Shown piece by piece: positions 1 through 6,273 of a DNA stretch of 6,821 bases. The position numbers and the translations under genes are program-made. Source of the stretch: an uncultured Candidatus Melainabacteria bacterium (lineage in GTDB: Bacteria; Cyanobacteriota; Vampirovibrionia; Gastranaerophilales; Gastranaerophilaceae); assembly GCA_934773085.1 (NCBI GenBank), contig CAKVMU010000094.1:1-6821 (forward strand), written 5' to 3'. The notes beneath the pieces were generated by a model that saw nothing but the letters and a program-made list of their open reading frames with translations, ran no database searches and had not been told where the DNA came from. How positions within the stretch are numbered: position 1 is the stretch's first letter; each line of letters opens with the position of its first letter.

Positions 1-70
1 GGTCCTCTCCTTCTTGTGTTGTTATGAAGTCTTCAAATTTAGATTTAGCAACGGGTTGTTTTTCTTGCAT
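1..70 (-). CDS. N-terminal fragment of an unidentified protein (runs off the left edge)
   Basis: An ATG at 70 reading leftward opens a frame with no stop through base 1 (23 codons). The protein begins MQEKQPVAKSKFEDF and continues with a polar, acidic stretch. A strong Shine-Dalgarno, AAGGAAGAG (bases 75-83 on the minus strand), lies four bases before the ATG, with AAGGA at 8 nt spacing, which is the main reason to believe the gene. The visible residues are hydrophilic with no signal peptide or membrane segment, and they match no family I recognise. It is transcribed divergently from coaD across a 127-bp intergenic region. The function cannot be judged from this fragment. Confidence 0.6.
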   Translation of the reverse strand, partial: MQEKQPVAKSKFEDFITTQEGED

Positions 71-74
71 AAAA

Positions 75-83
75 CTCTTCCTT
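75..83 (-). promoter_or_regulatory. Ribosome binding site of the leftward partial gene
   Basis: AAGGAAGAG on the minus strand, followed by TTTT and the ATG at 70. This site is what distinguishes the short leftward frame from chance. Confidence 0.6.
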
Positions 84-155
84 ATATTCAATGATTCTTT
101 GAGAATTTTAATAAATGTCGGTACAAAATTTTATTCCCCGTCTGTTTAAACATTG

Positions 156-164
156 TGTTATAAT
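156..164 (+). promoter_or_regulatory. Extended -10 promoter of coaD
   Basis: Bases 156-164 read TGTTATAAT, a perfect extended -10 element (TGn plus TATAAT at 159-164). I see no convincing -35 hexamer at 16-18 bp upstream (136-141 is CCCCGT), which is acceptable for extended -10 promoters. The predicted transcription start near 171 gives a leader of about 27 nt before the coaD ATG. This is sigma-70-type consensus matching only. Confidence 0.55.
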
Positions 165-197
165 AAATAGTCGTAAGAGTTTTAAGGCAGGTGAATA

Positions 198-674
198 ATG
201 ACGATTGCTATTTATCCGGGAAGTTTTGACCCTATAACAAACGGACATCTTGATATCTTGAAAAGTGGTTCGGAAATTTTTGACAAGGTTATTATAGCGG
301 TGTCGTACAATGTGAATAAAAAAGGATTTCTTCCTGTTGATACACGTGTGGATTTAATTCGCAAGAGTGTTGAAGGTTTAAAAAATGTTGAAGTAGATGC
401 TTTTGAAGGGTTGACAGTAGAATATGCGAAGAAAAAAGGTGCGTGTGTATTGTTGAGAGGTTTGAGAACATCTTTTGACTTTGAATACGAAATGCAACTT
501 TCACAAACGAATAATGCTCTTAATGATGAAATGAAAACGGTTTTTTTAATTACAAAGCCAGAGTATAACTTTATTTCGTCATCAATGGTAAGAGAGATTC
601 TTGCAAATAATGGTGATATTACAAAATTTGTGCCGGAATCTGTGTGTGAATTCCTTGCCAATTATAAAGCTTAG
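198..674 (+). CDS. coaD: Phosphopantetheine adenylyltransferase (CoaD)
   Basis: This cytoplasmic enzyme transfers AMP from ATP to 4'-phosphopantetheine, giving dephospho-CoA, the penultimate step of coenzyme A synthesis. The protein is 158 residues, the usual length of bacterial PPAT (about 160). The nucleotidyltransferase signature is intact: YPGSFDPITNGH at residues 6-17, with the TxGH-type motif TNGH at 14-17. Also present are the substrate-loop Lys at 41-42, LLRGLR at 85-90, FDFEYEMQ at 93-100, and the C-terminal ISSSxVRE motif at 126-133. The ATG is supported by AGGTG (189-193) just upstream and by the family N-terminus starting right before the first beta strand. The gene has its own extended -10 promoter and stands alone. 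It converges with the kinase gene, 42 bp away, and has no evident functional link to the signalling cluster. No key residue is missing. Confidence 0.97.
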   Translation: MTIAIYPGSFDPITNGHLDILKSGSEIFDKVIIAVSYNVNKKGFLPVDTRVDLIRKSVEGLKNVEVDAFEGLTVEYAKKKGACVLLRGLRTSFDFEYEMQLSQTNNALNDEMKTVFLITKPEYNFISSSMVREILANNGDITKFVPESVCEFLANYKA

Positions 675-688
675 TATGATTCAAATGC

Positions 689-708
689 AGGAAAACTATA
701 CGTTTCCT
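689..708. terminator. Weak hairpin between convergent coaD and cheA genes
   Basis: AGGAAA (689-694) pairs with TTTCCT (703-708), with a further C-G pair if A695 is bulged, leaving a 5-nt loop. It sits 15 bp after the coaD stop and just past the cheA stop on the other strand, where a bidirectional terminator would be expected. There is no U-run on either side and the stem is A/T-rich, so it may be only a weak terminator or a transcript 3'-end structure. Confidence 0.3.
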
Positions 709-716
709 CCCAATTT

Positions 717-3683
717 CTAAACGTGATGTTTTGTCAGAACTTCTTTGATTCTTTGAACAAATTCGGTTTGGTTGAAGGTATCTTTTTGCATATAACCTTC
801 GACATTATATTTTTTGAGTTTTTTCATTGCTTTCTCTTTTGAGATAGAACTCATTACAATAACCGGAATATCCATATACATTTCGTCATTTTTGAGTCTG
901 TCAATAAACTCGTAACCGTCTATTTTTGGCATTGTAAGGTCTGTAATAATCAAATCATAGTGGTTAAGTTTAAGTTTGACTAAAGCTTCTGAAACATCTA
1001 ATACTGCATCGACTGTGTATCCGATGTTCATCAGAATATTTTTTATCATAGAACGGGTGGTCATAGAATCGTCGACGACCAAAATCTTTTTATAAGATAA
1101 AATATCTGATGTCAGCAATTGTGTTGGAGCGGTAGTTATTGCTTTGTTGAAGTCGTGATGCAATATGTCTTGCATGTTCAAAATTAAGCACAACTCGCCT
1201 GATGCAAGGTTTGTAATTCCGGATACATTCTTGACCTTATATAAAGGCGGAGAAAGTTTTTTCTGAAGGATGTCTTGATCGCCAAGTAGTTTATCAACAA
1301 CTAAACCGATGGATTTTTCATCAGACTCAATAATAAGAACGGTTTCTTTTTCTCCTCTCGGAATTGGTTCTAAGCCAAGGATGTCAGCTAAATAATACAA
1401 CGGTAAAATCTTGTCATTATAAACAATAGAACGAGTTCCGTTGTTAGTTTTAATCTCGTCTTGCTTTCTCAAAATGAAAGTTGTAATCATTTGAATCGGG
1501 ATTGCGAAAACTTGTTCGGAAATTTTAACAAGAAATACTCTCAAGGTTGTTAAAGTTACCGGAATTTCGATATGAACGCAGCTACCTTTTCCAAATTCGG
1601 AGATAACTTTTACTTTTCCGTTCAATTGTGAAATCTTGGTTTTAACAACATCCAAACCGATTCCACGTCCGGAAATGCTTGTGATAGAGTCTCCGGTGGT
1701 GAATCCCGGCCAGAAAATTATGTTCATGATTGCTTCATCAGACATGGAATCTATGTCTTCTTGAGTTAAGAAGCCTCTGGAAACAGCTCTGTCTTTGATT
1801 TTTTCGAGGTTGAAGCCTTGCCCGTCATCCACAACATCGATTATGACTTTGTTGTCATCTTGTTTTGCGGAAAGCAGAATTTTTCCGACAGGACTTTTGC
1901 CCGCAAGAAGTCTGTCTTCTTTTGTTTCTATACCGTGGTCAATAGCGTTTCTTAAAATGTGTATCAAAGGAGTTTTAATCTCTTCGATAATCTTTTTGTC
2001 TGCACAGGTGTCTTTGCCCTCGATTTCAAAATCTATATCTTTTCCCTTTTCTGATGCTATATCACGAACCATTCTTGAGAAGGAATTGAAAACTGTTGAA
2101 ATAGGCAATACTCTGATATTTTTGACCATTGATTCCATCTCATCAATAATCAATCTCATTTTCATGTCGTCTTCTTTTGAAGAACGGTAAAGAGAGTTCA
2201 AGTCATAAATGGTTCTTGAAACATTTTGGGTAATGTCAGAAAGCAGAGAAAATACCTGTTTTACAAATGCTGCGGTGTATTGTTCGCTGTTTCCGCTTTG
2301 GAGATATTTTCGGTTATAGTATCTCAGAAAGTTTGATGTCTTTAGTAAATCTTTCTGACAATTTTCGTTTACATTTTTTATAGAATCAATTTTTTCAAGA
2401 TTTTTTTCTGTCTTAATCTTTGTAATAATCAACTCTCCAAGCTGATTAACAAGTGTATCAAGTTTTTGTGCATTGACGTGAAGGGTTTTGATTTCCGTAG
2501 AAGAACCGGCTTTACTTGAAACGGAACTTTGTGCGGAAAGGTTTTTGATTTCACTTACACCGGTATCCTTTTTGAAGTTCAAATCCAGCAACTGTTTCAT
2601 AATTTCCAATTGTTGGATAATCAAATCTCCATCAATGCTTTCGTTCGGAGATGCACAATATTCAATCCCGCTTTTGAGAGTCTGAGTCATCTGTTCTTCA
2701 AGTTGGACAGAGTTTTCAATTATGAAATCAAGGATCTCTATAATCATATTGACAATTTCCAAGATATTTGAGTCATCAATATGTTCTTTTAATTTGAGAA
2801 TATCATCTTTTATTTCTTTTGCATAAACGCTGCTTCCTTGAAGCATATTGATTTTTTCTGCAACATCAAAGAATGTAATGTCAGTTGCCTCTGTATCAAT
2901 GCAGGACGTGTTAAATTTCGCAGCAGCTGAGCTTAGTTCATTTCTCATTTCCAGAATTTCGCTGATAGTAAACGTATTTGTCGCATTCATAACGAAATCC
3001 AGCTTGGTGAGAACATTTTGCAAAGATGTTTTTACTTCATAGAGGTTTGAATCTTTCAAATAATCATATATTTGAGCAATGTCTTCCCGCAAAACTACGA
3101 TATCTTGAGATTCTTCTTCCGGAATAATACTGTCAATAATTTCAAAACAGGTGTTGAACAAAGAATTGATTTCTTCTTGTTTAGCTTGTAGTTCTGTTGC
3201 ATCTTGATTTTCATCTTCCGCAATAGCAGCAAGATTTGCTATTGTCTCCGGAGGCTGATTATTGTTGTCTTGGAGTTCCACATCATGCAGGTATTCCAGT
3301 GTTGAAACTGTAGGGTTGAATTCGTCTCCAATGATTTCTCTGCCGTTTTTCACGGATTCTTGAAGATATTTGGACACCAATTCCAAAGACTTTGTAATAA
3401 CCGTAATTTTTTCGGAATCAAGCACGATGTGGGTTGTATTTACAGCATCAAAAATGTCTTCAATCTTGTGGATGATGGTCTGAATATTGTTAAACCCAAC
3501 CATCCTGATTGCGCCTTTTATGCTATGCAAATCCCTGTACAGAGCAGCTGTCAAATCCCTGTTTGCGGGGTTCTTCTCAAGCTCCATAAGGTTTTCAAAA
3601 ATTCGCTCGAGAATCTCTTCTGACTCTGTCTGGAAAATTCCCATAAGCTCTTTTGTGTTGTTATCGCTATCTTGAAAATCCAA
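717..3683 (-). CDS. cheA: CheA-type hybrid histidine kinase with C-terminal receiver domain (WspE-like architecture)
   Basis: Cytoplasmic kinase that autophosphorylates in a receptor-CheW array and passes phosphate to receiver domains. It has 988 residues. P1/Hpt is at about 10-110, with phosphoacceptor His53 in LHSIKGAIRMVGF. A helical region at about 165-375 has no recognisable P2. P3 dimerisation runs about 398-525 (LDTLVNQLGELIITK) and looks longer than usual. The P4 ATPase lies at about 525-708, with the N box LIHILRNAIDHGIE (573-586), G1 DDGQGF (619-624), F-box-like FWPGFTT (657-663) and G2 GRGIGLDVV (672-680). The P5 CheW-like domain is at about 712-843. REC is at about 866-985, with D871/D872, phosphoacceptor D915 (TDLTMP) and K967. 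All catalytic residues appear intact. The start is TTG: an in-frame TAA immediately precedes it, and AGAAGGA sits 8 nt upstream, inside the last codons of the receptor gene. It is the second gene of a leftward operon. The CheA-REC fusion occurs in WspE, FrzE and ChpA/PilL; the neighbouring GGDEF gene favours a Wsp-like role. Confidence 0.95.
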   Translation of the reverse strand: MDFQDSDNNTKELMGIFQTESEEILERIFENLMELEKNPANRDLTAALYRDLHSIKGAIRMVGFNNIQTIIHKIEDIFDAVNTTHIVLDSEKITVITKSLELVSKYLQESVKNGREIIGDEFNPTVSTLEYLHDVELQDNNNQPPETIANLAAIAEDENQDATELQAKQEEINSLFNTCFEIIDSIIPEEESQDIVVLREDIAQIYDYLKDSNLYEVKTSLQNVLTKLDFVMNATNTFTISEILEMRNELSSAAAKFNTSCIDTEATDITFFDVAEKINMLQGSSVYAKEIKDDILKLKEHIDDSNILEIVNMIIEILDFIIENSVQLEEQMTQTLKSGIEYCASPNESIDGDLIIQQLEIMKQLLDLNFKKDTGVSEIKNLSAQSSVSSKAGSSTEIKTLHVNAQKLDTLVNQLGELIITKIKTEKNLEKIDSIKNVNENCQKDLLKTSNFLRYYNRKYLQSGNSEQYTAAFVKQVFSLLSDITQNVSRTIYDLNSLYRSSKEDDMKMRLIIDEMESMVKNIRVLPISTVFNSFSRMVRDIASEKGKDIDFEIEGKDTCADKKIIEEIKTPLIHILRNAIDHGIETKEDRLLAGKSPVGKILLSAKQDDNKVIIDVVDDGQGFNLEKIKDRAVSRGFLTQEDIDSMSDEAIMNIIFWPGFTTGDSITSISGRGIGLDVVKTKISQLNGKVKVISEFGKGSCVHIEIPVTLTTLRVFLVKISEQVFAIPIQMITTFILRKQDEIKTNNGTRSIVYNDKILPLYYLADILGLEPIPRGEKETVLIIESDEKSIGLVVDKLLGDQDILQKKLSPPLYKVKNVSGITNLASGELCLILNMQDILHHDFNKAITTAPTQLLTSDILSYKKILVVDDSMTTRSMIKNILMNIGYTVDAVLDVSEALVKLKLNHYDLIITDLTMPKIDGYEFIDRLKNDEMYMDIPVIVMSSISKEKAMKKLKKYNVEGYMQKDTFNQTEFVQRIKEVLTKHHV

Positions 3684-3688
3684 TTAAG

Positions 3689-4735
3689 CTATCCTTCTAT
3701 TGCTGAATTTTTTATCTCGTTTGACAAGCTGCTCAATTTTGCAAGTTTGTCGGAGTTTGTGTTCATTATTTGAGCGAGATTCTCTGATATATTTTTACCT
3801 TCTTCGTCAATAACATTAAGTTTTTCAATGATATCGTTTTGCTTTTCTGCATTTTGGTTTAAAGTTTCAAGAGATTCAAGCACATTGCCGATAAGGTTTA
3901 ACAACATTTCTGAGTTTGAAGAAACAAGGTTGATGTCCTTAACAACGGTTTCAATCTCTTTTGAGCCTTCTTCTGTGGCCATTACGGTAGAGTTTGTTGT
4001 GTACTGAATATTACTTGTAAGGGAAGTGATTTTTGTGATTGCCTGTTTTGATTCATCAGCCAACTTTCTGATTTCACCCGCAACAACCGCAAAACCTTTA
4101 CCGTGTTCACCGGCTCTTGCTGCTTCAACAGCTGCGTTTAGTGCAAGCATGTTTGTTTGTTCGGCAATATCGTCTACAACGCTGATGGTGTTTCCGATTT
4201 GTTGTGTGTGTTCGGAAAGCTCAAGAATAAGTTCCGCAATCATTTGTATTTTTTGTCTTAAAACAAGCATTTTATCTGCGTTTGCAGAGATAGCTTCATG
4301 TTCCTTTTGAGAGAATGAGATTGATTGACTGACTTGTTTTTCGGTGTTTTTAGAAGTTGTTAAAGCTTCGTTTGACAAGTTTTTTAGCTTATCAACAAGG
4401 TTAGAAACATTCTTTGAGTTTGAAGTCAGTCCGTCAAGAATTCTTTTCTGAGAATTAAGTGTGTCAACTATCTCTGCAGTTGTTTCAGAAAGTGATTCTG
4501 ATTGAAGAGTAAGTGACTTTCTTATAGCTCTTGATATCCACTGCTTTGTAATGAAGTGTTGCGGCAAGAACAAAACCAATAGTAACCCTAAGAATATAAG
4601 GGTTTCATACTGATTTGAGTTGTTTTGCAATGCAAAAAAAGTAAGTAATACGAAACAAGCCACAAAAACGGCTAAATCTATTCCGCATTTTATGTTAAAT
4701 CTTTGTTTTAGACCAAATTTCCAATCGTTAAGCAC
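3689..4735 (-). CDS. Methyl-accepting chemotaxis-type receptor with two membrane helices and no sensory domain
   Basis: Receptor/scaffold expected to form arrays with CheW and CheA at the inner membrane. Start GTG 4735 gives 348 residues (numbering from that GTG). Two hydrophobic helices, about 18-36 and 45-61, are separated by only about 8 polar residues, so there is no room for a periplasmic ligand-binding domain. A long coiled-coil signalling domain follows directly, and I see no clear HAMP. The hairpin tip at about 189-229 is canonical: [19 protein letters not shown], then [18 protein letters not shown]. The return arm carries an ATEEGSKEI stretch resembling methylation helices of other MCPs. 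There is no C-terminal NWETF-type CheR tether. GTG 4735 has AGGAG (4743-4747) at 7 nt spacing. The in-frame ATG 4762, 27 bp upstream, has no Shine-Dalgarno and lies at the predicted transcription start. First gene of the operon with cheA, ending 5 nt before it. Similar in position to WspA, but WspA has a periplasmic domain. Confidence 0.93.
   Translation of the reverse strand: MLNDWKFGLKQRFNIKCGIDLAVFVACFVLLTFFALQNNSNQYETLIFLGLLLVLFLPQHFITKQWISRAIRKSLTLQSESLSETTAEIVDTLNSQKRILDGLTSNSKNVSNLVDKLKNLSNEALTTSKNTEKQVSQSISFSQKEHEAISANADKMLVLRQKIQMIAELILELSEHTQQIGNTISVVDDIAEQTNMLALNAAVEAARAGEHGKGFAVVAGEIRKLADESKQAITKITSLTSNIQYTTNSTVMATEEGSKEIETVVKDINLVSSNSEMLLNLIGNVLESLETLNQNAEKQNDIIEKLNVIDEEGKNISENLAQIMNTNSDKLAKLSSLSNEIKNSAIEG
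3692..3698 (-). promoter_or_regulatory. Ribosome binding site for the TTG start of cheA, inside the end of the receptor gene
   Basis: AGAAGGA on the minus strand lies in the last sense codons of the receptor gene (…ATA GAA GGA TAG), 8 nt before the TTG at 3683. The arrangement suggests translational coupling of receptor and kinase. It also decides the start: TAA directly precedes the TTG in frame, and the next Met codon would remove 13 residues. Confidence 0.7.
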
Positions 4736-4742
4736 TTCTCTT

Positions 4743-4747
4743 CTCCT
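4743..4747 (-). promoter_or_regulatory. Ribosome binding site that fixes the receptor start at GTG 4735
   Basis: AGGAG on the minus strand, 7 nt before GTG 4735. No purine-rich site precedes the longer in-frame ATG at 4762, where the upstream sequence is almost pure A/T. Confidence 0.7.
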
Positions 4748-4767
4748 ATAGTTTTTTTTCATTATTT

Positions 4768-4777
4768 ATTATATAAT
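4768..4777. promoter_or_regulatory. Palindromic back-to-back -10 boxes of the divergent signalling operons
   Basis: ATTATATAAT (4768-4777) is a perfect palindrome containing TATAAT on the plus strand (4772-4777) and TATAAT on the minus strand (4773 to 4768). Predicted starts are about 4784 rightward and about 4761 leftward. A second rightward -10, TATACT (4783-4788), and a leftward TATAAA (4786 to 4781) lie beside it. No good -35 hexamer is visible on either strand, so an activator or an unusual sigma factor is possible. A/T richness makes chance matches easy. Confidence 0.45.
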
Positions 4778-4818
4778 TATTTTATACTAAAACTGTGAAA
4801 ATTGGAATATCTGATTAT

Positions 4819-6273
4819 ATGGCAACAAAGATTTTACTGGTAGAAGACAGCGATACTCAACTTAAATTTCTGAGAGAGGGGCTTAAACAGAACGGTTTTG
4901 AGGTTGAAACAGCTTCAAATGGTTCCGAAGGTTATAAAAAAGTGTTTACTTTTACTCCGGATATAGTTGTTTCTGACATCATGATGCCGGCTATTGACGG
5001 GTATCAATTGTGCAGAATGATAAAAAATGTTGATGAAACAAAAAAAATCCCAGTAATTCTTTTAACAGTGCTGGATAAAAAGATAGACGGGTTTTGGGGT
5101 AAAAAAGCCGGTGCTCAGTTGTTTTTGTCAAAATCAATTGATATAAAAGAGCTTGTTGCGCAAATTAATGCCACTGTCAGAAGATATCCTGTTACAGACG
5201 AATACAAAAAGGCTTTAGCGGATATGGACAGTGCGGATAATTCTGCTCAGTTGAGATTGAACTCGATTTTGAACGATTTGTTAATGAAAAGTATTTTTTC
5301 AAACGAGTTCAGAAATTTGAGTGACTTTTTGAATTATGAAAGAATTCTGGTTGAAAAATTGTTTTCTCTTTTGAGTTCTTTTGTTGAATATCATATTGCC
5401 GGAGTGTATTTTGCATCTCCGGATGATTATGCTGAGAACATAGTTTATCTCGATACTTTGGGCAGAAACTTGTCTAAAACATTGTTGTCGGATGTGAGTT
5501 ATGACTTTTTTAGAAAAATGGAAGAGCATAAAACTATCAAAAACAATAAGTTTGAAGTTGTGAGGATGTTGCTTGGAAAAGAATTGGATTACGGCTTCAG
5601 TGATTTGACATCTAAAATCATAATTCCGCTCATTTTTGATAAGAAACTTATTGGCGGTATTTGTTTTTATACTCGTCATGACATAGATTACTCTTCGTTT
5701 AAATATTTCGATATTATGATAAGTGAGCTTTTGGCTATTTTTAAAATGAAATATCAGTATACGGAAAAAGAGTTTATGTCTGTACTTGATGGGCTTACCG
5801 GTTTGTATAACAGACGTCAGTTTGAAATTGGTATTGAACAAGAGTTTAACAGAACGAAACGTCACCCTTCCGATTTCTCGCTTGCGATTTTAGATATAGA
5901 TTTCTTTAAAAAGGTAAATGATACATATGGTCACCAATACGGAGATTATGTGTTGCGCACGGTTGCGGATTTGATGAAACAATCATTCAGAAAAACGGAT
6001 TTGCTCTATCGTTATGGCGGAGAAGAGTTGATTATGATTATGCCTGAGACGAATATCGAAGGGGCTTTGATTCCGGTTCAAAGATTGAGAAGAATGGTGG
6101 AAGAGTACGATTTTGATTATAATGGCGTGAAGGCGAAAGTTACGGTAAGTATTGGTTTGACAATGAATTATCAAAACTTGAATTCCTCTGCGGAGATACT
6201 AAAATCTGCTGATGAAGCTTTGTACAAGGCAAAAGAAAGCGGAAGAAACAGGGTAATTTTGTATGAACAATAA
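4819..6273 (+). CDS. Response regulator diguanylate cyclase: REC, GAF-like domain, GGDEF
   Basis: Predicted to make cyclic di-GMP from two GTP in the cytoplasm when its receiver is phosphorylated. Start ATG 4819 gives 484 residues (numbering from it). REC at about 3-122 has acidic E9/D10, phosphoacceptor D53 (VSDIMMP), T83 and K105 (SKS, where most receivers have KP). A helical linker leads to a GAF-like domain at about 175-310, an assignment made from its alternating strand/helix pattern only. GGDEF spans about 318-484: LDGLTGLYNRRQF, LAILDIDFFKKVNDTYGH with metal-binding Asp, active site GGEEL (400-404), and RxxD (391-394) five residues before it, an intact product-inhibition I-site. All residues for synthesis appear present, and no EAL domain is fused. 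GTG 4795 in frame would add 8 residues but lacks a Shine-Dalgarno and abuts the predicted promoter; ATG 4819 has only a weak GGA. Equivalent in role to WspR, which lacks the GAF-like middle; co-transcribed with the overlapping cheW gene. Confidence 0.94.
   Translation: MATKILLVEDSDTQLKFLREGLKQNGFEVETASNGSEGYKKVFTFTPDIVVSDIMMPAIDGYQLCRMIKNVDETKKIPVILLTVLDKKIDGFWGKKAGAQLFLSKSIDIKELVAQINATVRRYPVTDEYKKALADMDSADNSAQLRLNSILNDLLMKSIFSNEFRNLSDFLNYERILVEKLFSLLSSFVEYHIAGVYFASPDDYAENIVYLDTLGRNLSKTLLSDVSYDFFRKMEEHKTIKNNKFEVVRMLLGKELDYGFSDLTSKIIIPLIFDKKLIGGICFYTRHDIDYSSFKYFDIMISELLAIFKMKYQYTEKEFMSVLDGLTGLYNRRQFEIGIEQEFNRTKRHPSDFSLAILDIDFFKKVNDTYGHQYGDYVLRTVADLMKQSFRKTDLLYRYGGEELIMIMPETNIEGALIPVQRLRRMVEEYDFDYNGVKAKVTVSIGLTMNYQNLNSSAEILKSADEALYKAKESGRNRVILYEQ
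6250..6254 (+). promoter_or_regulatory. Ribosome binding site of the cheW-like gene, inside the cyclase gene
   Basis: AGGGT lies 8 nt before ATG 6263, within the final codons of the cyclase gene. It supports the overlapping start and translational coupling. Confidence 0.5.

Noticed and set aside
94..106. ATTCT-TTG-AGAAT inverted repeat in the coaD intergenic region
   Set aside because: A 5-bp arm with a 3-nt loop is too weak for a terminator and matches no operator I know; left as a curiosity.
144..151. GTTTAAAC palindrome upstream of coaD
   Set aside because: An 8-bp A/T-rich palindrome is likely by chance here and has no second copy or spacing pattern that would suggest an operator.
212..661. 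Long leftward open frame opposite coaD
   Set aside because: It is antisense to a fully motif-supported coaD and shows no family features; a shadow of biased codon use.
717..3683. Reading the kinase as a flagellar chemotaxis CheA
   Set aside because: The C-terminal receiver, the lack of P2, the neighbouring GGDEF response regulator and the absence of cheY or flagellar genes fit a non-flagellar chemosensory class better.
5299..5865. 188-codon leftward open frame opposite the cyclase gene
   Set aside because: It lies entirely inside the REC-GAF-GGDEF gene on the other strand, has a composition typical of reverse-complement reading, and no recognisable domain.
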